21,440 bases of DNA from W425 sp964503235 (GTDB lineage Bacteria > Chloroflexota > Dehalococcoidia > Dehalococcoidales > RBG-16-60-22), in NCBI GenBank assembly GCA_964503235.1, contig CAZCZJ010000037.1, positions 1 through 21,440 on the forward strand, given 5' to 3'. Positions within the stretch are counted from its first letter, which is position 1; each line of letters starts with the position of its first letter. A program made the translations under genes and the position numbers. The notes beneath the pieces are model-generated. The model saw only the letters and a list, made by a program, of their open reading frames with translations, did no database searches and was not told the DNA's origin. This document shows positions 1 through 7,582 of this stretch, piece after piece.

Positions 1-2
1 AC

Positions 3-500
3 ACCGAATCGACGGGAGACCAGGTGGTTTCCATGGGTGGTACCGGGGCAACGCTGACACTGGCGAAACTCGATGAGCTTATCGACGCAGTTAAAGGCGG
101 GAAGCCCGATATGCTGCTGATGAGCCGCCGCTCGCGACGCAAGATAAACGCGCTGGTGAGAGCGGCTGGAGGCATGACCGAGACCGACCGCGACCAGTGG
201 GGCAATTTCGTGCAGCTCTGGGACGGCGTACCCATCGGCGTGAATGACTGGATACTGGATACCCACGTGCTGGTTTCCGGGCTGGAGACGACAATTACCG
301 GGGGCACCTGTTCCACGATATACGCCCTGCAGTTCGGCGAAGGGGCCCTCTGCGGACTGACCAGTCCGGGCCACCTGCAAGCTGAGGCGGTAGGTCCGCT
401 GGAGAACAAGGATGCCTCAAGGACCAGGGTGAAGTGGTACGTGTCGCTGGCGCTGTTCAGCTCGGTGAAAGCCGCCGCCCTGATAGGCGTCAAGGATTAG
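3..500 (+). CDS. Phage major capsid protein, C-terminal part (5' end outside window)
   Basis: This is the C-terminal end of what I read as a HK97-fold-type major capsid protein, the shell subunit of a tailed phage. The frame is open back to base 3, so the GTG at 24 is probably internal and the gene starts before the window. About 165 residues are visible. Typical of these capsids are an early stretch on the helix that positions residues for 'MLLMSRRSRRKI' (a host-like 'p.liMs...r..l' turn), then 'GNFVQLWDGVPIGVNDWI', where a peptide or metadata loop meets the P domain, and a closing segment that names the gene product as the main antigen-like subunit ('VKWYVSLALFSSVKAAALIGVKD'). The genes that follow are phage structural genes, which supports the call. 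The family assignment rests on general resemblance and position, not on a catalytic motif, so confidence is moderate to good. Confidence 0.72.
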   Translation, partial: TESTGDQVVSMGGTGATLTLAKLDELIDAVKGGKPDMLLMSRRSRRKINALVRAAGGMTETDRDQWGNFVQLWDGVPIGVNDWILDTHVLVSGLETTITGGTCSTIYALQFGEGALCGLTSPGHLQAEAVGPLENKDASRTRVKWYVSLALFSSVKAAALIGVKD

Positions 501-536
501 TAGATTGACATAAAATTTTATTAGACGAGAAAAAAT

Positions 537-621
537 CGTTGGGAAGATTTTGTAAAGATAACTCCGGAAGATAAGCGTTTAAATAGAGATTTTTGGAACG
601 TCTTTATAAAACTTCCCAACG
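537..621 (+). promoter_or_regulatory. Long RNA hairpin abutting the ribosome binding site of the next phage gene
   Basis: Bases 537-558 and 601-621 are near-perfect inverted repeats. As RNA they give 10 bp (CGTTGGGAAG with CTTCCCAACG), one bulged A, 4 A-U pairs, one G-U wobble and 6 more pairs, about 21 pairs closing a 42-nt loop. The last paired base, 621, is the first G of the GGGGAGG ribosome binding site at 621-627 of the gene starting at 633. There is no T-run after the stem, so a simple intrinsic terminator is unlikely. A role in translational control, mRNA processing or mRNA stability is inference. Confidence 0.6.
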
Positions 622-632
622 GGGAGGAAGAA

Positions 633-1139
633 ATGGGAAAAAAGGAAAACGCCAACTGGCTATGCCGGTTCAAGCTGAGTAAATACAAGGAAGACATTGA
701 GGCATACCGGGATAGAGAAGACGAATTTCATCGCCTTTTCAAGCCTTACGAGGTAATCGAACGCGAGGGGAACCTTTTACTTAACACCGGCATCGATGAG
801 ATATGGGACCTGGTCACCGGGGCTTCATCTGATTACTTCAATAATACCAACGCCCAGATAGGCGTCGGTGATTCCAGCACGGCGGCTAACGCCAGTCAGA
901 CGGACCTGCAGGCGGTGACCAACAAGACCTACAAGGGCATGGAGTCCGGCTATCCGACTTCGACGACGCAGAAGGTCACCTTCAAATCGAGTTTCGGCAG
1001 CAGCGAAGCCAACTATGCCTGGAACGAGTGGGTGGTCAAGCAATCGTCCAGCGCCATCTGCCTGAACCGTAAGGTAGAGAGCCTGGGCACCAAATCCGGT
1101 GGCACGTGGACTCTTGAGGTGGATATTACCTTATCGTAG
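633..1139 (+). CDS. Small phage virion-type protein of unknown exact role
   Basis: This 168-residue protein lies directly after the capsid gene. It contains the segment 'IGVGDSSTAANASQTDLQA' (about residues 76-94) and closes with 'LNRKVESLGTKSGGTWTLEV', a layout I associate with small uncharacterised structural proteins found in many tailed phages. No enzymatic motif, signal peptide or membrane segment is visible. The ATG at 633 has a strong GGGGAGG at 621-627 with a 5-nt spacer, and family members begin close to this 'ENANW' N-terminus, so I keep this start. The same frame stays open back to 525 without an ATG, GTG or TTG. It could be a tail, neck or decoration protein; I cannot say which. 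Confidence 0.7.
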   Translation: MGKKENANWLCRFKLSKYKEDIEAYRDREDEFHRLFKPYEVIEREGNLLLNTGIDEIWDLVTGASSDYFNNTNAQIGVGDSSTAANASQTDLQAVTNKTYKGMESGYPTSTTQKVTFKSSFGSSEANYAWNEWVVKQSSSAICLNRKVESLGTKSGGTWTLEVDITLS

Positions 1140-1246
1140 CCGGCAAAACCTGCGGGCATTTAGGGACTTTTTATATTCATTACGGGCAGGCTAGCGGGAT
1201 TCATAGCCTTGATTGTTGCGATCAGTATATCTATGTGGGGAGCAGG

Positions 1247-2761
1247 ATGATAATAAAGCTCAATACTACAGGCACACATATTCACAAAGGGTTATTGAAA
1301 CTCAGAGCGGACTTGTATCCCACAGTGACCGATAAGACCTATGCCCTCCAGCACGTCTATGTGCCCGTGATACCGGAAGGTGCTACGGATGAGCAGCTTA
1401 ATGATAAGGCGTGGATTGACGCCCTACCACACCTATGGCAATTAAACCCTGCACTTTGCCATTCCTTCGTTGTCCCAGAGAACTTCAAACTGGAAGATGT
1501 TGAATACTATCTGCGCAACCTGTTCGTCCCCGATACCTGGGCAACGCTGGACAATTACCTGGTAGTACCGAACAGTATACATTACATCTCGCCGTACATG
1601 AAGGGGAAACAACCTCTTACAGAGTCCAAGGTCAAGACTCAAGACTTGGCTGACTTAATCGCCAGCGCCAACGTGAAGCTATCCAGGCAAAGTGATATAG
1701 AACTGGCAGGTGGCGGGAATATCGAGCCGATAATACCCGCATCCATAGATGTTGGCGATGAAGCGATTGACCGTTCTACAAGCATAGCGGCAGCATATAC
1801 CTTATTCAGTACCGTTAATCCAGCAAACGCTGATGGTACTATAGATACTATAGAAATATGGGCAGTATCAAACACAACTGGTACTGAGGTTGGTTCTATC
1901 TACCTTGTGTCTGGCACAACTTACAAGATTCGCGACAATGAAGAAATAGGGTCTGTTACCGGAGGCTCAAAGCAGACATTTTCAGGTAGGGACATGAGCA
2001 TCATTGCGGGTGATTTCATAGCTGCCTACTCCGCTTCTGGAGAACTGGAAACCGGGTTAGCTTCGCCCTATATTAAATACAAATCCGGAGAATATATAGA
2101 TACAGATGACTCCACCACGTACTCAACTCACAGTTCTAAGGGGACGATATCGCTTCACGGCACAGGTGTAGAGACAGGGGGAGGCCCAACCGAAAAGACC
2201 TCATCCGATAGTGGTTCCGGTTCAGAAAGTAAAGCCTTCGGTAATCCTGTAGCTTCAGTAAGCAAATCTGAGACCGGTTCCGGCGTCGAGGCAGAGGTGG
2301 ATTACCCGGGCGGAGAGATAACCGGTTCTGAATCGGGAGAAGGAAGTGATGCGGCCATTTGGCTGGCCGTAATCGCTCCCGCCGGAGATAGCGGGACCGG
2401 GGCGGAAATAAGCCATCTGGATGCGGGTGGTATTGTCAATAAGGTCGGTTCGGATACCGTTCACGGCGTTGACATCGTGGCCGTCATTTCGGTACAGGCA
2501 GCCGGACTGGAAGCGGGCAGCGGGACGGAAGCATCTACGGTAATTCCCGCGTTCGCGGCTCACGATATGGGGCTTGGCGTCGACTTTAGCATATTATTCA
2601 AAGATGCCTATGGCAGTGATACCGGTGCTGGCGAGGATAGTCTCAAATCACTGGGGGGCGCCGGAGGAAAAGGCCCGGATATGCGGTTGCACGGTCGGAT
2701 GGGCAAAACAGAAATACCATCCAGGAAGACAGGAATACCATCCAAGGGGGTAAACATATGA
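1247..2761 (+). CDS. Phage structural protein with binding-type domain and SxxGSGxE repeats
   Basis: The gene gives 504 residues from the ATG at 1247, chosen because GGGGAG at 1237-1242 sits 4 nt before it; a GTG at 1235 would add four residues. Residues about 165-310 look like one compact beta-rich domain ('DRSTSIAAAYTLFSTVNPANAD...EIWAVSN...GSVTGGSKQTFSGRD', broken here), the kind seen in phage fibres and surface proteins. Residues about 320-470 hold at least six degenerate copies of an acidic S/G motif: SDSGSGSES, SETGSGVEA, SESGEGSDA, GDSGTGAEI, EAGSGTEAS and SDTGAGEDS. The C-terminus is basic. The domain region is clearly richer in A+T than the repeat region, which suggests mosaic assembly. 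It overlaps the next gene by ATGA. A tail-fibre-like or minor structural role is inferred; no enzyme signature is visible. Confidence 0.68.
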   Translation: MIIKLNTTGTHIHKGLLKLRADLYPTVTDKTYALQHVYVPVIPEGATDEQLNDKAWIDALPHLWQLNPALCHSFVVPENFKLEDVEYYLRNLFVPDTWATLDNYLVVPNSIHYISPYMKGKQPLTESKVKTQDLADLIASANVKLSRQSDIELAGGGNIEPIIPASIDVGDEAIDRSTSIAAAYTLFSTVNPANADGTIDTIEIWAVSNTTGTEVGSIYLVSGTTYKIRDNEEIGSVTGGSKQTFSGRDMSIIAGDFIAAYSASGELETGLASPYIKYKSGEYIDTDDSTTYSTHSSKGTISLHGTGVETGGGPTEKTSSDSGSGSESKAFGNPVASVSKSETGSGVEAEVDYPGGEITGSESGEGSDAAIWLAVIAPAGDSGTGAEISHLDAGGIVNKVGSDTVHGVDIVAVISVQAAGLEAGSGTEASTVIPAFAAHDMGLGVDFSILFKDAYGSDTGAGEDSLKSLGGAGGKGPDMRLHGRMGKTEIPSRKTGIPSKGVNI

Positions 2762-3354
2762 ATTTAACGGATATGATAGACCTGGTGAGAAAAGATTTAC
2801 ATGATGAAGACAGTGGTAATTACCGCTGGTCCGATAGCGAGCTGACGCGGCATATTAACCGGGCGGTGAAAGAGCTATCGGAAAGAGTGCCGGGACCGGC
2901 CCGGGCAACCCTGGCGACTACCGCGGACTCGAGGGAAATCGATATATCAGGGCTGACGAACCGGATTATGGTAGAAGCCGTGGAATTTCCGGTGGATGAC
3001 TATCCTCCCCGTTTTCAGCGGTTTTCCATCTGGGGAGATATCCTGACGATTATCAGCGGCAGCGAACCCGACGGCTCTAATTGTCATATCTATTACGGCA
3101 CTCTCCATACCCTGGATGCGCAAGGTTCCACCGTGCCGGTGAAATACGAAGACCTGGTGGCAACCGGAGCCTGCGGTTACGCCGCCGTGGAATGGGCGGC
3201 TTACGCGATAAACAGGGTAAATGTCGGTGGGGCGAACGTTTCCAAGGAATTCAGGCTCTGGGGAAGCGAGAAACTCGCCGTATTTCAGGAAGCGTTGAGC
3301 CGGCTGGGAAGGCGACAGAGGGTCAGGGTCCAGCGACTTTTCGATGCCGATTAA
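2758..3354 (+). CDS. Phage adaptor / head-completion-like protein
   Basis: This 198-residue protein begins 'MNLTDMIDLVRKDLHDED' and continues with 'YRWSDSELTRHINRAVKELS', the helical N-terminus typical of phage adaptor-type proteins that join the portal to the tail. A beta-rich middle follows, with 'VKYEDLVATGACGYAAVEWAAYAINR' (about residues 124-149) and a basic C-terminal helix ('LSRLGRRQRVRVQR'). The start overlaps the previous stop in an ATGA arrangement, with GGGGG about 8 nt upstream, which points to translational coupling. The adaptor call is based on the N-terminal pattern and neighbourhood. In classic phages the adaptor gene lies close to the capsid gene, so its place after a fibre-like gene is a little unusual. 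Confidence 0.6.
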   Translation: MNLTDMIDLVRKDLHDEDSGNYRWSDSELTRHINRAVKELSERVPGPARATLATTADSREIDISGLTNRIMVEAVEFPVDDYPPRFQRFSIWGDILTIISGSEPDGSNCHIYYGTLHTLDAQGSTVPVKYEDLVATGACGYAAVEWAAYAINRVNVGGANVSKEFRLWGSEKLAVFQEALSRLGRRQRVRVQRLFDAD

Positions 3355-3365
3355 CAGGGAAAGAG

Positions 3366-5369
3366 ATGAGAGAACTGACATCAACACTACTAAATGCCCA
3401 GAAGTGGGCAACGGCCGTTCCCTACGTAAAGGTTGAGGCTACCAACCGGATTGCCGGGGTGGTCAGATACCACTGGGACCGCCTCTATAACGGTACCGAA
3501 GAGGACTATTTACACGCTCTGACTCTACCCGGTGACGGCTCGCTGATACGGGTGAGGGTAACTCCGCCTTCCGACTCGCAGAAGCTTTACCGGCAACGGG
3601 TAAACAATCCGGGGCCGGAGAGTGACTTCAGTCAGTGGACCTATACCGGGCAGTATAACGTCGTTGCCGTGGCGGCGGCTTCGCTGGGCTCCGAGGTGTC
3701 AATATTCTGGATAAAGACCAACCGTGAAATCCGCCGTTTGAAAAGCACCGATAACGGCGTTAACTGGGGCAGTCCCGAGCTGATAGGCTATACGCCGACC
3801 ACCGCTATCAACGGTATGACGGCGGCTTATAAGACGAACGGAGACCTGGCGGTTTTCTACGCCGACCAGTCGACGCTGTACGTCAGGAAAAGTATCAGCG
3901 GTCAATGGCAGTCGCCATCGGCCTGGGACAAGAGTACAGGTAATCTGTCCGGCGTCGCCTGTGTTTATAACGCCGACTGGAACCTGTTGGTAACCGGACT
4001 GGATACATCCGGCAACTACCGACTGTGGAGTCTGGTCTACGGTGACGGGGGTGACGTTGCCGCTGGAAGCTGGTCGGAGCTGAAAGAGATAGCGGTGGCG
4101 CCTTCGGGCGGTGATTTCGAGTTTGGGCAGCCTTTTCTGGATAAGTCCGATAGCTACCGGTGTTTCTATATCGAGAAATTCACCGGTACGGAAGCCTATA
4201 ACCGTCCTTTCTGGTCGCATTCCGTCCCGGATACCGGATTTATCGATAACCTGTGGCGGGAACCCGTACCGTTTAACCTGTCCTCGGAGTACGGTCTGGC
4301 GATAGCTCACCGCGGTGATTACGCCTGGCTATCGAGCAACGACGGGGTATGGATGGCGGGGCTGGCGGCAGAGAGCCTGGACCTGACCGCCGATGTTACC
4401 GGATTGAAATGTGATAACGCCGTGAATGGCGGGCGACTGACCGTAGAGCTTAGGAATGACGACGGGCGATACGCGGCACCGGGGAAGGTGGGTTTAAGCG
4501 TCCTCGATATTAGCTACGAGATAGAGTACAGTCCCGGTTATGTGACCGATGCCGGTGACGAATGCAGCACCGGATTAAGCTACCGTCTTGAAGCCCGTGA
4601 ACATACGAGTTCCGGTGGCCGAGCCGGGTTCATCCTTCAGGCGCGGGACGGCTGGGGGGCACTGGAAGACTGGAAGGCCCGGTACCAGTTCCGATGGAAC
4701 AAGACGTCCGACGATATGAGTGTCAAAGATATCATAACTTTTATCCTCGCCAGGGCTGGTTTGAAGCTGGAGGTTATTTCACAATCATCGGCGGTCACTT
4801 CCTTTTATCCTGACGTTACCCTGAGCGCCAGGGATAACGGTCAGTCGGTAATACAGAAGCTGCTTTCCTTCGTTCCTGATGTTCTTTTCATCGAAGGGAA
4901 TACAGCCTACCTCGTCAACCCGTTGTCGTCGGATAACTCCGTGTACAGCTACGGCGGCGACCATGCGCTGTTCGAGGGCTGGTACCGTCAGGATACCCGG
5001 GGCATCAATAGAGTCCAGGTAGAGGGATACGATTCAAGCGGTATTGAGCCGATAGTGACCGAAAGCTTTTCCTGGGACGAGGTGGACTCGGTATACGACC
5101 GTCTAATGCAGGTTGAGGACAGGAACATCGGCACCGTTGCCGAAGCTCAGCAACGCGGCCAATCAATATTAAGGCAATCAGAGATAGAAGCCGCCGATGG
5201 TAGCATTCTGGTGCCGGTAAATTGCGGCCAGCAGCTATTCGATGTCATTGATGTTACCGACGGGAGGGCCGGTCTGGATGCCGCGAAGAAACGCGTACTC
5301 GGTATATCGCTGGAGTTCCGTCCGCGGCGAGGTGAGTATGTCCAGCGCTTGAGGCTTGGGGCAGTATAG
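3366..5369 (+). CDS. Phage tail protein: Asp-box propeller-like half plus tail-hub-like half
   Basis: The gene gives 667 residues from the ATG at 3366, which follows GGGAAAGAG and begins 12 bp after the previous stop. The same frame is open further upstream, but a start there would lie deep inside the preceding gene. The first 360 residues look like a sialidase-style beta propeller: residues 127-134 (STDNGVNW) match the Asp-box SxDxGxxW, and related blade-like repeats follow ('SIFWIKTNRE', 'LAVFYADQST', 'WNLLVTGLDTS'). No sialidase catalytic set is evident. The second half ('DDMSVKDIITFILARAGL', 'DNGQSVIQKLLSFVPDVLFIE', 'AEAQQRGQSILRQSE') resembles the hub or late-control type of tail protein. 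I infer a tail-tip protein that combines host-surface binding with a hub scaffold. Confidence 0.66.
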   Translation: MRELTSTLLNAQKWATAVPYVKVEATNRIAGVVRYHWDRLYNGTEEDYLHALTLPGDGSLIRVRVTPPSDSQKLYRQRVNNPGPESDFSQWTYTGQYNVVAVAAASLGSEVSIFWIKTNREIRRLKSTDNGVNWGSPELIGYTPTTAINGMTAAYKTNGDLAVFYADQSTLYVRKSISGQWQSPSAWDKSTGNLSGVACVYNADWNLLVTGLDTSGNYRLWSLVYGDGGDVAAGSWSELKEIAVAPSGGDFEFGQPFLDKSDSYRCFYIEKFTGTEAYNRPFWSHSVPDTGFIDNLWREPVPFNLSSEYGLAIAHRGDYAWLSSNDGVWMAGLAAESLDLTADVTGLKCDNAVNGGRLTVELRNDDGRYAAPGKVGLSVLDISYEIEYSPGYVTDAGDECSTGLSYRLEAREHTSSGGRAGFILQARDGWGALEDWKARYQFRWNKTSDDMSVKDIITFILARAGLKLEVISQSSAVTSFYPDVTLSARDNGQSVIQKLLSFVPDVLFIEGNTAYLVNPLSSDNSVYSYGGDHALFEGWYRQDTRGINRVQVEGYDSSGIEPIVTESFSWDEVDSVYDRLMQVEDRNIGTVAEAQQRGQSILRQSEIEAADGSILVPVNCGQQLFDVIDVTDGRAGLDAAKKRVLGISLEFRPRRGEYVQRLRLGAV

Positions 5370-5392
5370 GACAAGGGGAAGGAGCGGGATAA

Positions 5393-5605
5393 ATGAGGAT
5401 GAAAAAAGGGGAGTTGAGGAATTTTAATTCCGGGAATTATACGGCTACGGTCCGGATTTCCGGCAGCTATAAAGTGTATCTTGAAGATATTACCGTCGCC
5501 AGGAATTTACCTTCGGCGGAGATGATTACCGGCAGAAAGGTAGCGGTACTGTTTTTCGATGAATACAGCCCGAAAGAGGCCGTGATAGTGGCTGTCTATT
5601 CCTGA
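5393..5605 (+). CDS. Small phage protein, possibly baseplate/OB-fold-like
   Basis: This is a 70-residue protein with an AAGGAG ribosome binding site at 5379-5384, 8 nt before the ATG at 5393; a second ATG at 5399 is too far away. It is made of short alternating hydrophobic strands ('YTATVRISGSYKVYLEDITVAR', 'RKVAVLFFDE', 'EAVIVAVYS'), consistent with a small beta-barrel such as those ending baseplate or spike modules. It follows the tail-hub-like gene by 23 bp, so it probably belongs to the same transcript. It is the last phage-type gene, and its 3' end overlaps the opposing gene by 10 bp. I do not recognise its family with certainty. Confidence 0.6.
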   Translation: MRMKKGELRNFNSGNYTATVRISGSYKVYLEDITVARNLPSAEMITGRKVAVLFFDEYSPKEAVIVAVYS

Positions 5606-6519
5606 AATTCCGATTCGTCAAGTCGAGCGTTGAGGTTCCTGATGGCATTCATGATTTCTTCTTCGGCAGCCAGCGCCTCGGCGGCGAGTGTATTCCGGGT
5701 GCGTGTTTTTCCCGACCTGGCACGTATATCGGCAACGTGCTTTCTAACGTTATCCAGACTCTCCGGCTCTATGGCTATGTCTTCCGGCATTCTCGGTGAG
5801 ATATCAGGGAACTTTTCCGTTTCAGTAGTCAAGACTTCGTCAATCTTCTTCCGGCGATTACGCGCGCATCCGGGGGGATAGCTACTTTTTCTTTCTACGG
5901 GTATCACCGGGTGTATATTAACTAAAGGTTTCACGGTCTGTGGTTCCGCTGGCGGAGTTTCCGGTGTCTGGGGTTTGAGGGGAGACGGTTCTATTTTCCA
6001 ATGGGGAGTTTTTTTTTGAGGGGTGGGAAGATTATCCACGCTTTCCATGAGACGCATCAAGACACGGTTCTGCTGGGCGGCACCCTTATGCAATTCCTGA
6101 GAAGCGGCATTCAAACCCTGGATGGCACCGGTATGGCTGGAGAGATGAGTCGCGTATTTCTCGATGGCACTGGAAAATTTACCGAGAGCCTGCTCCGTAT
6201 CCGCCATTTTCTGTTCAGTTTGTTTCATCCTGGTGGTTAATTCGGGTTCCGTATAAACTTCTTTGTACCTGGGTGGGCTGGATACCCGCAGATAAAAAGC
6301 CTGTATCAAACGAGCCAGTTCTTGGCGATAGAGAATAGAACCCAGCAGAAGGAAGAAAATCAGGGCGTATATCACGCTATATTGACTCTGAAAGGGAAAA
6401 GAGAGGACGGACTCTACTCCGGAGTCGGAAGCCGGCGTCCCGGTGAAAAATCCTCTGGCGAAGAGGAATCCCGAAACGCAGACCACGATGAGAATTATCA
6501 GTAATATAGCACGTTTCAT
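5596..6519 (-). CDS. Membrane protein with two N-terminal helices and a coiled coil, unknown function
   Basis: This is a 307-residue protein. Residues 4-25 and about 47-65 are strongly hydrophobic, so the N-terminus should form a membrane hairpin, with the short loop outside (inference). Residues 92-160 have a heptad-like, E/Q/K-rich pattern (about 'EPELTTRMKQTEQKMADTEQ') suggesting a coiled coil. Residues 165-207 are a proline-rich linker, 208-222 are basic, and 275-305 are again helical. No enzymatic motif is visible. The ATG at 6519 has only a weak AGAGG about 14 nt upstream. The NarL-type gene lies 75 bp upstream on the same strand. The 3' end overlaps the phage-type gene by 10 bp. It may organise or tether something at the membrane; that is a guess from shape alone. 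Confidence 0.62.
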   Translation of the reverse strand: MKRAILLIILIVVCVSGFLFARGFFTGTPASDSGVESVLSFPFQSQYSVIYALIFFLLLGSILYRQELARLIQAFYLRVSSPPRYKEVYTEPELTTRMKQTEQKMADTEQALGKFSSAIEKYATHLSSHTGAIQGLNAASQELHKGAAQQNRVLMRLMESVDNLPTPQKKTPHWKIEPSPLKPQTPETPPAEPQTVKPLVNIHPVIPVERKSSYPPGCARNRRKKIDEVLTTETEKFPDISPRMPEDIAIEPESLDNVRKHVADIRARSGKTRTRNTLAAEALAAEEEIMNAIRNLNARLDESEFQE

Positions 6520-6594
6520 GATGATAACAGATTACCTCTGGCATTTTGGTATCGATGGTGGGCGGTGTGGGATAACTGGCGAGGAATAATGATT

Positions 6595-7383
6595 CTAGGT
6601 CAGTTCACCGATAAATGACTTGAGGCGTTCCATTAACGACTCTTTAAACTCGTTAAACTCCTCCCTGGTAATATAGTTACCGGTTGCCCCCTGAGTCCGG
6701 GCGATGTTTTGCATCAATGCCGGCATATTTCGCTGGGCGGCTTCAAACAGCGTTCGGGACTGGTCATTGACTACCAGCTTATTCAGTATCAGCCGTAAAT
6801 TACGCCTGATATTTTCTTCAGTTAAATCGAGCTCAGTGGCAACCTGCTCGATGGTATTTCCGTTGACTATACTGCCGAGTATCTCTGATTCTTTAGGTGC
6901 CAGTGTAGCCAGGAGGTCATCAAGCTGTGAGCTCAGCAGGTTCATTTCTTCAAATTCGGCGAGAATCTTAGAGGCTATCTCGGGGATGAGCAGGGATTCG
7001 AGTATGGGATGGCTTCCCTGGGAAACGACGCGGATGATATCCAGCAGATATTCGGGGTCGGAGTTCTTCGTCAGGCAGGCGCTGGCGCCGCTCTTCATAG
7101 CCGAGAATAGCAGTTCATTGTTGGCTTTCTCCATAATAAGGATAATTGCTACCGAGGGCAGGCTTCTCTTGATACGGCAGGTTATTTCAGGTCCGTCATA
7201 TTTACCGTTATGCATGCTCAGAACGGCTATATTCGGCGGGTTAGCCGTAATATGAATAAAGGCATCCTCGTTATTGGTCGTCTCCCCGATAACCTCGAAG
7301 TCATCTTCACCCGAGAGTATGAAATGGATGCCCTCGCGGAAAAGAACCTGCGGGTCTGAAAGAAAGACTTTAGCTTTTTCCAT
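6595..7383 (-). CDS. NarL/FixJ-type regulator with a degenerate receiver
   Basis: This is a 262-residue protein from the ATG at 7383, which has GGGAG about 9 nt upstream; a TTG at 7389 is an unlikely alternative. Residues 5-120 follow the receiver fold ('FLSDPQVLFREGIHFIL'), but where NarL proteins have an acidic pair plus phosphoacceptor Asp, this one has S9-D10 and S56 ('IAVLSMHN'), and the conserved Thr/Ser is Ile83. The conserved Lys106 remains. Residues about 161-203 form a LuxR-type helix-turn-helix ('LAPKESEILGSIVNGNTIEQ' onwards). The protein ends with an extra helix ending 'ERLKSFIGELT'. It is probably a transcription factor that does not use Asp phosphorylation. It lies downstream of the kinase/regulator pair on the same strand but 200 bp away. 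Confidence 0.82.
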   Translation of the reverse strand: MEKAKVFLSDPQVLFREGIHFILSGEDDFEVIGETTNNEDAFIHITANPPNIAVLSMHNGKYDGPEITCRIKRSLPSVAIILIMEKANNELLFSAMKSGASACLTKNSDPEYLLDIIRVVSQGSHPILESLLIPEIASKILAEFEEMNLLSSQLDDLLATLAPKESEILGSIVNGNTIEQVATELDLTEENIRRNLRLILNKLVVNDQSRTLFEAAQRNMPALMQNIARTQGATGNYITREEFNEFKESLMERLKSFIGELT

Positions 7384-7389
7384 ATACAA

Positions 7390-7582
7390 ATTCTCCCGGC
7401 CAGTTTAATAACTTATCTTAACACTAACTGTACCATAGATTCATTAAATTGAGTCTAAGAAAGGTTAAAATTTCATAAAGATAATCTAAAGTTTTAATAA
7501 AGAAAGAACCGTTGCTTTAGTAAAGTAAGAATCATATGAGTTGATTGATATTAGCGTACAGAAAACTAACGAAAACATCAGC
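7390..7582. other. AT-rich intergenic spacer between two regulator genes
   Basis: These 193 bases separate the OmpR-type regulator from the NarL-type regulator, both on the minus strand, so they hold the 3' end of one and the promoter of the other. They are much richer in A+T than the flanking genes. I see no clear terminator stem and no convincing -35/-10 pair, although the GGGAG ribosome binding site of the NarL-type gene lies at its edge. No open reading frame here looks genuine. Confidence 0.5.

Noticed and set aside
3081..3365. In-frame upstream extension of the propeller/hub gene with an ATG at 3081
   Set aside because: It lies inside the adaptor-like gene, whose protein is coherent, and has no ribosome binding site; the ATG at 3366 has one.
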